A stretch of 64,000 nt of DNA. It comes from Phocoena phocoena. Lineage: Eukaryota; Chordata; Mammalia; Artiodactyla; Phocoenidae. Numbering within the stretch: the first letter of the stretch is position 1; each line of letters opens with the position of its first letter. A program made the translations under genes and the position numbers. The DNA is taken from the NCBI RefSeq assembly GCF_963924675.1, contig NC_089220.1, forward strand, positions 113,042,697 through 113,106,696. The letters run 5' to 3'. Shown here piece after piece: positions 48,501 through 59,815 of the stretch. The notes beneath the pieces were generated by a model. The model was not told the origin of the DNA. It searched no databases and saw only the letters and a list, made by a program, of their open reading frames with translations.

Positions 48501-49336
48501 TACTATGCTGAATAATAGTGGTGAGTGTGGACATCCTTGTCTTATTGCTGATCTTAGAGGAAATGCGTTCAGTTTTTCACCATTGAGAATGATGTTTGTT
48601 GTGGGTTTGTCATATATGGCTTTTATTATTTGAGGTAGGTTCCCTCTATGCCCAATTTCTGGAGAGCTATTATCATAAATGGGTGTTGAATTTTGTCAAA
48701 AACTTTTTCTGCATCTCTTGAGATGATCATATGGGTTTTATTCTTTAATTTGTTAATATGGTGTATCACATTGATTGTTTTGCATATATTGAAGAATCCT
48801 TGCATCCCTGGGATAATCCCACTTGATCATGGTGTATGATCTTTTTAATGTGTTGTTGGATTCTGTTTGCTAGTATTTTGTTGAGGATTTTTGGGTCTAT
48901 GTTCATCAGTGATATTGGTCTATAATTTTCTTTTTTTGTGATATCTTTGTTTTTGGTATCAGGGTGATGGTGGCCTTGTAGAACAAGCTTGGGAGTGTTC
49001 CTCCCTTTGCAATTTTTTGGAAGAATTTGAGGAGGATAGGTGTTAGCTGTTCTCCAAATGTTTGATAGAATTCACCTGTGAAGCCATCTGGCCTTGGACT
49101 TTTGTTTGTTGGAAGATTTTAAATTACAGATTCAATTTCATTATCTGTGATTGGTCTGTTTATAATATCTAATTCTTCCTGGTTCAATATTGGAAAGTTG
49201 CACTTTCCAAGAATTTGTCCATTTCTTCCAGGTTGTCCATTTTATTGGCATAGAGTTGACTGTAGTAGTCTCTTATGATCTTTTTTATTTCTGTGGTTTC
49301 AGTTGTAATCTCTCCTTTTGCATTTCTAATTTTATT

Positions 49337-49574
49337 TTATTTTTTTAATTTATTTTTATTTTTTATTTTATTTTATATTTTTTGCGATACACGGGCCTCT
49401 CACTGCTGTGGCCTCTCCCATTGTGGAGACAGGCTCCAGACGCACAGGCTCAGCGGCCATGGCTCACGGACCTAGCCGCTCCGTGGCATGTGGGATCTTC
49501 CCAGACCAGGGCATGAACCCGTGTCCCCTGCATCAGCAGGAGGACTCTCAACCACTGCGCCACCAGGGAAGCCC
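49337..49574 (-). mobile_element. CHR-2 SINE nested in the LINE-1
   Basis: A T-rich tail, then 'gcgatacacgggcctctcac' to 'cgccaccagggaagcc', interrupting L1 ORF2. Perfect 16-bp target-site duplication catttctaattttatt at 49321-49336 and 49575-49590, itself L1 sequence. This shows the SINE arrived after the L1. Confidence 0.97.
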
Positions 49575-49649
49575 CATTTCTAATTTTATTAATTTGAGTC
49601 CTCTCTCTTTTTTCCTTGATGAGTCTGGCTAAAGGTTTAACAATTTTGT

Positions 49650-49994
49650 TTATCTTCTCAAAGAACCAGCTTTTAGTTTATTGATCTTTGCTACTATTAT
49701 CTTCATTCCTATTTCTTTTATTTCTGCTCTGATCTTTATGATTTCTTTCCTTCTACTAACTTTGGGTTTTCTTTGGTCTTCTTTTTCTAGTTGCTTTAGG
49801 TGTAAGGTTAGATTGTTTAGTTGAGATTTTTCTTGTTTCTTGAGGTGAGCTTGAATTGCTATGAACTTCCCTCCTAGAACTGCTTTTGCTGTGTCCCATA
49901 GGTTTTGGATCATTGTGTTTTCATTGTCATTTGTTTGTAGGTATATTTTTATTTCTTCTTTGATTTCTTCAGTGATCTCTTGGTTATTTAGCAA
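49650..49994 (-). pseudogene. L1 ORF2 segment between endonuclease and RT
   Basis: A 114-codon open stretch with MLNNQEITEEIKEEIKIYL, TMIQNLWDTAKAVLGGKFIA and KKQEKSQLNNLTLHLKQLEK, the recognisable linker region of L1 ORF2. It runs up to the point where a CHR-2 SINE (49337-49574) has been inserted. Confidence 0.9.
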
Positions 49995-50502
49995 TGCACT
50001 GTTTAGCCACCATGTATTTGTGTTTTTTACATTTTTTTCTTGTAACTGATTTCTAATCTCATAGCGTTGTGGTTGGAAAAGATGCTTGATGTGATTTTAA
50101 TTTTCTTAAATTTTCAAGGCTTGATTTGTGACCCAAGATGTGATCTATTCTGGAGAACATTCTGTGTGCACTTGAGAAGAAAGTGTATCCTTCTGCTTTT
50201 GGGTGGCATGTCCTAAAAATATCTATTAAGTCTATCTGGTCTATTGTGTCATTTAAAGCTTGTGTTTCCTTATTTATTTTCTGTCTGGATGATCTATTGG
50301 TGTAGGTGCGATGTTAAAGTCCCCCATTATTATTGTGTTACTGGATGGTTGTTAGCATTTGCCTTATGTATTGAGGTGCTCCTCTGTTGGGTGCATAAAT
50401 ATTTATAATTGTTACGTTTTCTTCTTGAATTGATCCCTTGATCATTATGTAGTATCCTTCCTTATCTCTTGTAACAGTCTTTATTTTAGAATCTATTTTA
50501 TC

Positions 50503-50781
50503 TTATATGAGTATTGCTCCTCCAGCTTTCTTGTGATTTCCATTTGCATGGAATATCTTTTTCCATCCCCTCACTTTCAGTCTGTATGTGTCCCTAGCTC
50601 TGAAGTGGGTTTCTTGTAGACAGCATATATAAGGGTCCTGTTTTTGTATCCATTCAGCCAGTCTATATCTTTTGGTTGGAGCATTTAATCCATTTACCTT
50701 CAAGGTGATTATTGATATGTATGTTCCTATTATCATTTTCTTAATTGATTTAGGTTTGTTTTTGTGGATCTTTTTCATCAC
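50503..50781 (-). pseudogene. L1 ORF2 start, endonuclease N-terminal part
   Basis: Contains ISIITLKVNGLNAPTKRYRL, then DPYICCLQETHFRARDTYRL and GWKKIFHANGNHKKAGGAIL. This is the APE-type endonuclease N-terminus with the conserved Asn of VNGLN and catalytic Glu of QETH. A TAA soon after AILI ends the frame early. ORF2 proper probably begins near 50735; the upstream residues are inter-ORF sequence. Confidence 0.92.
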
Positions 50782-50789
50782 TTGTGTTT

Positions 50790-51660
50790 CCCACTTAGAG
50801 AAGCTCCTTTAGCATTTGTTGTAAAGTTGGTTTGGTGGTGTGAGTTCTTGTAGCTTTTGCTTGTCTGTAAAGCTTTTGATTTCTCCGTTGAATCTGAATG
50901 AGATCCTTCCTGGGTAGAGTAATCTTGGTTGTATGTTTTTCCCTTTCTTCGCTTTAAATATGTCCTGCCACTCCCTTCTGGCTTGCAGAGTTTCTGCTGA
51001 AAGACCAGCTGTTAACCTTATGGGGATTCCCTTGTATGTTATTTGTTACTTTTCCCTTGCTGCTTTTAATATTTTTCTTTGTATTTAATTTTTGATAATT
51101 TGTTTAATATGTGTCTCGACATGTTTCTCTTTGGGTTTACCCTATATGGCACTCTCTGAGCTTCCTGGACTTGATTATTTCCTTTCCCATGTTAGGGAAG
51201 TTTTCGACTATAATCTCTTCAAATATTTTCTCAGATCCTTTCTTTTTCTCTTCTTCTTCTGAGATTGCTATAATTCGAATGTTGGTGCATTTAACTTTGT
51301 CCCAGAAGTCTCTGAGACTGTCCTCAATTCTTTTCAGTGTTTTTTCTTAATTCTGCTCCCCAGCAGTTATTTCCACCATTTTATCTTCCAGTTCACTTAT
51401 CTGTTATTCTGTTATTATCAGTTATTCTGCTATTGATTCCTTCTAGAGTATTTTTAATTTCATTATTGTGTTGTTCATCACTGTTTGTTTGCTCTTTAGT
51501 TCTTTGAGATCCTTGTTAAACTTTTCTTGTATTTTCTTCACTCTGTTGCTGAGATTTTGGATCATCTTTACTATCATTACTCTGAATTCTTTTTCAGGTA
51601 GGTTGCCTATTTCATCTTCATTTATTTGGTCTTCCTCCTTCATCTGTAACATATTTTTTG
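50790..51660 (-). pseudogene. L1 ORF1 remnant
   Basis: The open stretch 51652-51443 reads EDEIGNLPEKEFRVMIVKMI, then KKIQEKFNKDLKELKSKQTV, the start of the ORF1p coiled coil. ORF1p is the RNA-binding trimeric chaperone of L1. Downstream the frame is interrupted, though plus-strand sequence to about 50800 (such as the complement of the 'LTADLS' to 'KVMKGKN' region) retains ORF1-like order. The full-length family protein has about 330-370 residues. Confidence 0.82.
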
Positions 51661-51983
51661 TTGTTTCAATTTTTTTTTTTTTGATGGGTGGGACTGTATT
51701 CCTGTCTTACTGGTTGCTTGGCCTGAGGCATCCAGCACTGGAGTTTACTGACAGTTGGGTGGAGCCAGGTCTTGGTGCTGAGATGAGGACCTCCAGGAGG
51801 CCTCACACAGATTAATATTTCCTGGGGTTTGAGGTTCTCTGTTAGTCCAGCAGTTTGGACTCGGGGCTCCCACCACAGGAGCTTGGGCCCAACCTCTGGC
51901 CTAGGAACCAAGATCCCAGAAGCCATGTGGTGTGGCAAAAAGAAAAGAAAAGAAACAAAGGAGCAGTTCAATAACATGAATAC

Positions 51984-52235
51984 AAAATAAAATTAAATTA
52001 AAATTAGAAAGATAAAAAATATATTAGGAAAAATAAAAATATAACTGAAACAACTGCATCAAGGTAAAACAAAACCACAACAGAATAAAGAGAAAAATAA
52101 AGGAGGGAGAGCAAGCCAAAAGGATCAGAACAAGAACAAACTGTAAAGAATAAAATAAAATTAGAAAAATAAAAGATTTATTAGAAAAAATAAAAATATA
52201 AATGTATCAACAACAAGGTAAAACAGAACCCCAAC
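51984..52235 (-). repeat. A-rich imperfect tandem duplication in the L1 5' region
   Basis: Two A-rich blocks (about 51984-52081 and 52146-52235 on the plus strand) share 'taaaattagaaa', 'aaaaataaaaatataa', 'caaggtaaaac' and a following aac/ccaac, offset by roughly 153-165 bp. They lie between the ORF1 start and the GC-rich L1 5' UTR. Confidence 0.7.
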
Positions 52236-52249
52236 CTAAAAGAAAAAAA

Positions 52250-53225
52250 AAACACGAAGTGCTGGGGCTATGGTGGGCGGAGTTTAGGCCGGGTTGGGGG
52301 GGGTGGGGGTGGAACTTAAGCAGGGGTGGAGTGGAGGGGTGTGGTGGGGTGATGTTTAAGTGTGGGGTGGGGCCTCTGCTTAGGACCTGCACCGAAGGGG
52401 AGAGGCAGCACATCCAAAGGGGGACTTACAGAGTGTGGAGTTCCGGAGTTTGGCGGTAGGGCTCCGGGTGAGGGTGTGTGGGTAGGGTTCAGGCCAGTGC
52501 AGTTGGAGGGAGGGGGTTTCCTAGTGTAGAGGTGGGGCCCTGGGTGGGGGTGTAGGGGCTGGGCTTGGGGTCTGCATGGCAGGAGGGAGGCTCTGAGGGC
52601 AGAGGATTAGGTCCGGGAGCCTGTTGGGACCTAAGTGGACAGGGAAAGCGCTGGCTGCGTTCCCTACCGTTCCTCTGCCCACCTCCCCCAGGGTCTCCCA
52701 CTAAGCCACTGGACCCCTATCCGTGGGTGTGTCCTGCTGGATGTAGGAATTCCTCCCCTCCCCCAGCTGCCCCTTAGAAGTGCCGGTCCTGTAGGTCTGG
52801 CATTTACTTTTGCTCCCCCTTCCCTCCCTCTCACTCCCTCAGGATCCAGGCGGCTGGAGGGGGGCCTCAGTGGGCAGAGGATCAGGCCCGGGATCTCAGC
52901 AGGCTCCCCGGGGGCCCAGGTGGGCAGGGGAAATGGTGGCCATGCTCACTTTTGATCCTCTGCCCTCCCAATGGTCCCCCCCTTCCCCCTGTGGGCGTGG
53001 TATCCCTTCCCCTCCCCCAGCCTCCCCTCAGGGGCACCAGTCCTGTTCCGCCTCCACTTCTCCTCCCCCTTCACTTTCCTCCATGCCCTACATCCTACCC
53101 GATTGCTGGGGGTTCCTCCCGTCCCCTTAGGTGTCCATGGTCCCCCAACAGTGCATGGTAGGTGCCCTAGTTGTGCGGAGACGCGAATTTCGTGTCCATC
53201 TAGTCTGCCATCTTGACTCTGCCCC
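52250..53225 (-). promoter_or_regulatory. L1 5' UTR / internal promoter region (decayed)
   Basis: GC-rich, G-runs on the plus strand to about 52600 and C-runs beyond. It ends in the inverted L1 start 'gccatcttgactctgcccc'. In a young L1 this would hold the internal Pol II promoter driving minus-strand transcription. CpGs are sparse, consistent with methylation-driven decay. Open frames on either strand here are compositional. Confidence 0.7.
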
Positions 53226-53799
53226 TGGAGGTAATTTCTTAAGGGCATTTGCCTTCCAGGTTCCTGAGCCTGGGGCATCCTTGACCAAAAGTCATGTCTG
53301 TGTATCCCAGTGCCCACCCACTGTCTTTTCAGATCACCCAGACTGTCTGAATATTCACCCGATGGTGACAGCTTCCTGGAAGGGTCCCAACCTAATTGGT
53401 TTGTGGTATCCTAGAGAAGGCAGCTCTCTATTGTGGGTGAAACCTAATGGCACTGGAGAGGGCCCCTCCAGAACCAGCCCCATCTCCCACTGACACTCAT
53501 GAGATCCCCACAATCCACAAAGCAATGGTTTGGATTTTGTAATTAATAGTTTGTCTTTTATAAGATGGTTTTGGCATAGGGGGTGCCAATACACAGTCTC
53601 TTTGAAGCATTGGCGGGGGTCCAGGAGTTGCTTCTAGTTTTTAAGTAGGGCATGTTTGGATAGCAAGAAAAGGAAGGCCTGTCTAGCATTGTGATTAGAA
53701 TAAGAAGGTGGTAGGAAGGGTTAGCCTCAGGGAAACTTATTTTATACAAGTTGTTTTGGCAAGTTCAGTAAAAGGGAGGGAATTCCAGGGGTAACAGGA

Positions 53800-53985
53800 C
53801 AGAGTGGAAAGTACACTAGCCTTGAAGTCCAGCTCCCACATGCCAAGTCCCGGCTCTGCTACTAACTGGTTGTATGATCCTGGGCAAGTCGCTTCACCAT
53901 GGGAGCCTCAATACTCTCCACTATGAAAGGTTGAACAAAATGATTTCTGGACCCCAGCAACAACATTCTATGAGACTATGGGATT
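53800..53985 (+). repeat. MIR SINE fragment
   Basis: 'gtggaaagtacactagcctt', 'ctgctactaactggttgtat', 'tcctgggcaagtcgcttcac' give the MIR core in order. Confidence 0.8.
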
Positions 53986-54139
53986 CAGAGGCTCCTGGAA
54001 GGAAATAGGAAAGCCCCCCTCCTTTTCATCCACTGCTCCCTTCAAGAAGTTGACTACTGTGTGTTGCAAAGTGAATGTTATTCTTTAAAAGAATGAGGGT
54101 TTCACTTGTATCTATCTAGGAACAAATGGCCCAAAATGC

Positions 54140-54575
54140 TTTTTGTGCCCATTCATTCATTAAATTATTCTCTGAGCACCTTCCAGGGCTGAGGAAAGCC
54201 GACAAGTCCAAATCATCTTTCAGGTTCACACTCAAAGCTCTCCTCTACAATGCTTTCCTGCTCACTGGCACACTTTCCTTCTTTTCTGTAGTCATAGCAT
54301 TTAGCATCTGTTCAACTCATTTCATAATTCATCCTATAACCCATAGAATTTACCAGTTAAATTGTTACTTTATGTATCTCAAGCCTTGCTCTCACAGCCT
54401 TATTTCATTAATTCATTAATCCATTTGTAGAGACATTTGTCATGTCTCTATAACTAGACTGTGAGAGCTCAAGGGTGGGAACTGGATCTTATGCTTTGTA
54501 TCTCCCACAGAGTCAAGTTCAGTGTCCTGTTCACCATTAGTGCTCAATTAATGATCCTTAACTGATTGGTTCATT
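54140..54575 (+). mobile_element. LINE-2 3' fragment
   Basis: 'caaagctctcctctacaatg', 'tagactgtgagagctcaagg', 'atctcccacagagtcaagtt' and 'tgctcaattaatgatcctta' follow the L2 tail order. No coding capacity. Confidence 0.7.
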
Positions 54576-54806
54576 AGCACTGTGGATGTACAAAGGCATG
54601 AAAGAGGAAGCTCTTGTCCTCAAGAAGGATTCAGTCTAAATGAAGGATACAGTCCAACCTGAAGAGTTACATGACAATGCAAGCAATACCCCTTGGCCTG
54701 TGATTCATTGTAAATAAATGTAGTAGGCCAGTGATTCCCAAACTTTGTACCTTGAATCCCTTGTAATTTATGGGTTGAATTGAGCATCAAAAATCCATAT
54801 AAGATG

Positions 54807-55016
54807 GGCTTCCCTGGTGGCGCAGTGGTTGAGAGTCCGCCTGCCAATGCAGGGGACATGGGTTCGTGCCCCGGTCCGGAAAGATCCCACATGCCGCGGA
54901 GCGGCTGGGCCTGTGAGCCATGGACACTGAGCCTGCGCATCCGGAGCCTGTGCTCCGCAACGGGAGAGGCCACAACAGTGTGAGGCCCGCGTACTGCAAA
55001 AAAAAAAAAAAAAAAA
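54807..55016 (+). mobile_element. CHR-2 tRNA-derived SINE
   Basis: Full-length with an A tail at 54999-55021 that merges with the target. Perfect 18-bp target-site duplication aaaaatccatataagatg at 54789-54806 and 55017-55034, the longest in the window. Confidence 0.97.
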
Positions 55017-55034
55017 AAAAATCCATATAAGATG

Positions 55035-56375
55035 ACTCAGACACATCTCAGAAGGTGCGTATGTTTGCTGTTCAAATATATGTTATGATTGGCGAAATAT
55101 ATAGCTACTTAAAAGCCTGGGATTCTATGCTATCCTTTAGTCATCATGAATTTTTATAATAGGTTCTAAAAGAACAATTATTGTCATGCGGGTTATGAGA
55201 ACATTTTGTTGAAGTTAAAAAAGGGAAATTATCATACCCAAATAGGGTTGTTCAAACCACTGGCATAGACAGCCAAAATTTAGAAAAGAAAATGAACATA
55301 TTAGCCTAGGTGGGTCAAAGGATGTTTGTTTGTTTGTTTCCTGAAAGAGATGGGATTTGAATTGATCCTTGAATAATGATTAAGTTTTTAACAGCAAGGG
55401 CATATCTGAGGTTCAACCCATTTCACATGTCCCAATGTATATAAAAGAAGAAAGGCCACAAGACTCATACCTACATGCTACAGTTCTCTCCATGACAGGT
55501 CATGATACTTCAAGAGCAGAAAGTACAGAGATGAACTGGAGCATAGGTGGATGTAGACCTCACGTTACTTAACTTAAAGAACATCCAGAAAATTAGCAAA
55601 GACACGAGAACCATTCACCTTAGCAATGTATACCAATCAATCAGACTTTAAAACTTACTTGTTTCCGATTATTTTTTAAGTGCACCTTCCAAGCACCGTA
55701 GACAACTGCACACATCCTCAAAAGTTAATGAGGGAAACGTGTACAAGGAATTATGTACACAGGATTGTACTGAAGTACACTGGCTTTTATTTGTCATCAA
55801 AAGTGGATGGAGAACTGGGTATTAGTCCAAGATTTTCCAACAAACTAGCTGTGAATCACTTCTTGGGCAAAGTCACATCATTTTTCTAGGCTTTGATCTG
55901 ACATAATGAGGGGTCGGACCAAAGAATCTTTCAGGTCTCTTCCTTTTGGCACGTTTCTGCCTTTTGGATGGTGACTGTGGTAGGAAGAGCCGTCTGTCCG
56001 CAGGGGAGCTGGCTGGTCCCACTGCTCAGGCCTCTGTCCTAGGAGAAGTGGACAAGGGAGTTACCCAAAATGGTGAGCAGAGGAAGAGCAGATGACTTTC
56101 CCAACGCATCTGCAAAAAGTCCCGAGAGGCTCTCGTTCCTACAGTAACCCTTTTGTGAAAGTTGTTCTCTTTGCAAGAGGCAACACTTCACACTCTCCCT
56201 TTCTGACTTTTTCCTTTAGGTTAAAATTTGCCAGGGAGCCCGATTTCTTTCTTTCTTTCTTTGAACTTGGTTTCACTCACATCAGAATGCTGCTTGTTCA
56301 CTCCCCTGCACTCTGGGAGGACATCACATAAATTGACCTAGGTCTTTCGGAAAACTTTTCTGCATGAAGGATCAC
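55035..56375. other. Intergenic sequence, one MIR fragment
   Basis: Mostly unique. A MIR remnant at about 55840-55945 ('caaactagctgtgaatcact', 'cttgggcaaagtcacatca'). The frame at 56092-56331 has no recognisable domain. Confidence 0.5.
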
Positions 56376-56379
56376 AGGC

Positions 56380-56955
56380 TTGAAAATATTCATAGCCCTT
56401 TATCTTATAATCCTAAGATAGCAATCTTAAGGAAGTAATTCTATAATAACTGTCATTAAACATTCAGGCATAAAGATGTTCATCACCAAGTTGTATAATT
56501 TATAATTGTAAAATATTAGAAGCAACCTCAGAAGAGGGGGATGGTTAAGTCATAGATTACTGAAGCAATGAAATATTGTGTTGACAAATGGTCTTAAAGA
56601 GTTTGAAATAAAAACTTGGAGACTGCTTATTTTCCAAAGTGGTAAGTGGAGAGAGTGGGAGACAAAATTGATTGTATGCTATGATTTTAACTCTGTAAAC
56701 CAAAAAAATGAATTAAAAATATCCAAAAAAAAAGTCAAAATGTTAGCAGTGGTATTTCTTGGAGGCTGGGATTCTTTCTGGCTCATATTCATCTATTTTT
56801 TTATCAATAAGCTTTTATTATTATCAGAATAAAAATATGATTCAAATATAAAGAAACAAAATATTAACAATGAAACCTCCTAATGAAGGGAATACGATTG
56901 TTATTTATTTTCTTCTTAATATTTTTCTGCATTTTCCAAGTTATATATTATTTAT
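56380..56955 (+). mobile_element. Old L1 3' fragment (L1M/HAL1-type)
   Basis: 'cataaagatgttcatcacca', 'ggatggttaagtcatagatt', 'caaaatgttagcagtggtat' and 'ctgcattttccaagttatat' match the 3' portion of old L1-type elements in order. Confidence 0.6.
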
Positions 56956-56959
56956 ATAA

Positions 56960-58180
56960 TCAAAGAAAAATAATTTAAGACAGCCCATGGTGCAGGAGAC
57001 CCTCCCAGGATGATTCTCATGGGGCTCCCACACCAATGCCCCACCTCCACGGTGGCCCTGATGAAATGGTGGAGTACAGCTCAACAGCAGCTCAATGGCC
57101 TGCCAAAGTGACCCAGGCCAGAAGGTGCTCTACTGTGCTTGTCTCTAGATTTAGACTACAGGTGGCAGGAAGGACACAGGAGGAAGTAGAAAAATCCAAG
57201 GGGGTGGCTGCTTAGTAAGTCTCAGAACCTTAAATCTGGGTTGTGCTGTTGAATGGAAATGGCACTTCCAAACTTCTTGGCCAACCAGTGCCGCTTGTTT
57301 ATCCTGAGAACTGGAGGTGGACTCACCAGTCCACATGAATGCCCAGCCCATGTACCACCAGCAAGAGTCAGCCGAGGCCAGTTGCCAGCTGGACAGGTGA
57401 CTCCATCAGAGATGTAGGGGTGTGCTCTGCCCCTTCCCTCTGCTGCTCTAAAGAACAGGCAGACTCCAGCTGCTGGGAGGTCAGATTCCCAGCAGATTCC
57501 AGGCTGGACAAAACCCAGGAAACAGGAGTTCTGCCCTTCATCACAAACACCTGGCTCTGCAGTGGGAGTCACATTTGTCTTCCAGCTCTTCCACTAACTA
57601 GCTGGGGGACCTTGGACAAGTGGCATGATTTGTGCCTCAGTTTCCCCATTTATGCTCGAGATGGGACCTGGCACATAGCTGATGCTTGATAAATGATGAT
57701 AAAGGGTAAGATAAGGGTGGGTCTCATCAAGCAGGCCCCTGGGGAAGGCTGACGTCGGCTTCTCCTCCTTGAGAAGAGACATATGGTACGGCATTCCCTT
57801 GCCCTACCACACCCATACCCCGCTTACCTCAGACCAGTTCTCTTCTGTCCGAGGAGGCACTTTTCTGGCTTTCCTCTTGGTAGGCAGGCACAAAATGGAC
57901 AACCCAGCCTACAATTAGGCATTACTCAGTCTTGTCTCCAGTGTCACCAGCCCAACTTCATTCAATACCTGTTCAAACACATGTTAAAGAAATAGGTAAT
58001 AAGCAGGGCTGGAAACGTATGTGAAAGACCCAGTACTTGCCCTTACCAAGCTCACTGCTCAGCCAGAGGAGAGAGAACTAGTTATGATTGAAAGTGCTAT
58101 GTATAAAGCAGAAGCCTGTACCAAGTGCTCCCTGGGGGCCTCGGATTGAGGGGATGGGGGAGGGGGATGGGAAGGGTGAG
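56960..58180. other. Intergenic sequence with a MIR fragment
   Basis: 57570-57705 is MIR ('ttccactaactagctggggg', 'tgcctcagtttccccattta'). The rest looks unique. Frames at 57222-57689 on both strands overlap each other and lack domains. Confidence 0.5.
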
Positions 58181-58195
58181 ACAAATCTTCACCTT

Positions 58196-58398
58196 CCTTT
58201 TTTTTGCGGTACGCGGGCCTCTCACTGTTGTGGCCTCTCCCGTTGCGGAGCACAGGCTCCGGACGCGCAGGCTCAGCGGCCTTGGCTCGCGGGCCCAGCC
58301 ACTCCGCGGCATGTGGGATCTTCCTGGACCGGGGCACAAACCCGCGTCCCCTGCATCGGCAGGCGGACTCTCAACCACTGCGCCACCAGGGAAGCCCC
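58196..58398 (-). mobile_element. CHR-2 tRNA-derived SINE
   Basis: Inverted: short T tail, 'gcggtacgcgggcctctcac' to 'cgccaccagggaagcccc'. Perfect 13-bp target-site duplication aaatcttcacctt at 58183-58195 and 58399-58411. It retains many CpGs, suggesting a young copy. Confidence 0.97.
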
Positions 58399-58411
58399 AA
58401 ATCTTCACCTT

Positions 58412-59539
58412 TGGACGGATGCTGGAGGAGGAGCAATCTGCCTGACAAATGGTTCACAGTTGAATGAGAACTAAAGGAAGAGGACCTGGTGCCGAGAAAG
58501 GGAAAATTTGCCTGTTCCAGGGATAGAGTGAAGAAAGCCGGGAGCAGGGAGTGGAGACCCTAAATGTCAGCAAGAGAGTGTGTGCTGTCGGGGAGAGGGG
58601 CTGGAGCACCTGTCCGGGGGGTCAGGCATGGGAGATGGTGCAGAGATGCTGTTAGGAAACCAGTGGAGGCTGAGGTGAGCCTCTGAGTTGTTATGGGGTT
58701 AAACAGAGACACACTGCAAGAAAGGTGCAGGGAGCAGAGGAATCCTGGGAAATAAGCCCCAGGACTCTTAAGAAATCCCAGGGAGAGCTTTGTTGTCACA
58801 GGCCGGGGGCTGGGGGGCTGGTCAAGAGCTAAGCTGACAGGAGCCTGCTTAATGGCAGGGCTGGGGACAGCAGAGCTTCCACCACTGGTGGGCAGGGTAG
58901 CGGGAGCTGCTTTTATCCATCTGGCTCACAATCTTGCTTCCTCTAACATATTTCTGTCCTCTTCGTAAGCGTGATGTTATTACGTTATCTTTAAAGATCT
59001 GGAAAGGCCCCCACCCCCATTTCCCACCAGCCCTACCCTGCTACACTGCCTCTGGTCACACACAGTGGAGTCCAGGCTTGAGCCAAGTGTAACCAGCCCA
59101 CAACAGCCAAGAGGACCCCAGGGGACCTTAAACATAAAAGAAAAACGACAGCACATCAAGGCATTCCCAAGGGGCCAGCCAAGTGAATGTTGAACCCATG
59201 TACATTTCTCAAAGCACGCGAAGAGGGATAGGAGAGCTCCCCTTGGGTGGGCCTGAGGGAAAAGATAAACAGAAAGGAAAGTCAGCGTTCAGGCAAGACG
59301 AATGCAGGGAAAATGTCAGAGCGCCCTGTGAGATGGAACAGTGTACCCACAGCTCTCTGTCACTTTGGATCCAAGGCTACAAGGGTCCCTGGTACCACAG
59401 GGGCTTCCTTTCAACCACTGGGCATGTCAGGACAGGGGCATGTCAGGAGCCAGCCCTGGTGACCAGTCCACCCTGGGAATTCAAGCAGAGGAGGGCGCAT
59501 GTCGTCAACTGATGCCTGGGTTTTGTGGATGTAGAGGGC

Positions 59540-59540
<1 letters not shown>
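58412..59540. other. Intergenic sequence without recognised genes
   Basis: Fairly GC-rich, unique or unassigned. The 109-codon frame at 59183-59512 has no recognisable domain. Confidence 0.5.
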
Positions 59541-59541
<1 letters not shown>

Positions 59542-59576
<35 letters not shown>

Positions 59577-59592
59577 CGTGTGTGTGTGTGTT
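59542..59592. repeat. (TG)n microsatellite
   Basis: About 50 bp of GT repeats with two GC substitutions near the 3' end (gtgcgtgcgtg). Likely length-polymorphic. Confidence 0.97.
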
Positions 59593-59815
59593 TAAAATGG
59601 AGTTTGCCCACCTGCTGCTCAGGCCCACCAGTAACAAGTGCTCCAGCAGTTGGGGATTTGGGGGCTTCCTCTGAGCCCAGCGTAGCTTATTTAAGTCATC
59701 CGTCTGCTGGAACTTAGTTACAATGAAGGTTTAGTAGGATTCTTCCTGTGGCTGCTGTGGTTAAACAGAGATTCCTTTTAAATAAAATCTGAAGAGTAAG
59801 TCAAAATAAGCCCGG

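Larger units (their letters stand above)
46345..53225 (-). mobile_element. Near full-length LINE-1, inactive
   Basis: Read on the minus strand, it starts at about 53225 with the L1 5' sequence 'ggggcagagtcaagatggca'. It continues with about 1.5 kb of GC-rich 5' region, an ORF1 remnant, ORF2 (endonuclease, reverse transcriptase and Cys-rich end, about 50735 to 46812) and a 3' UTR to 46345, followed by an A tail (plus-strand T run 46337-46344). Without the nested SINE it is about 6.6 kb, close to complete. Stops and frameshifts split both frames and the polymerase motif is altered. I could not find a convincing target-site duplication. Its 3' end faces the UACA promoter about 14.5 kb away. Confidence 0.93.

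Noticed and set aside
46345..53225. An active L1.
   Set aside because: Early stops in ORF1 and ORF2, a frameshift in the RT region, a nested SINE and a changed catalytic residue rule out autonomous activity.
52250..53225. A second CpG island or GC-rich gene promoter.
   Set aside because: The GC-rich block is the L1 5' region, poor in CpG, and ends exactly at the L1 start sequence.
58088..58474. Recurring protein-like strings such as [21 protein letters not shown] and [16 protein letters not shown] in many frames.
   Set aside because: These are translations of CHR-2 SINEs. Their recurrence reflects the repeat and not a protein family.
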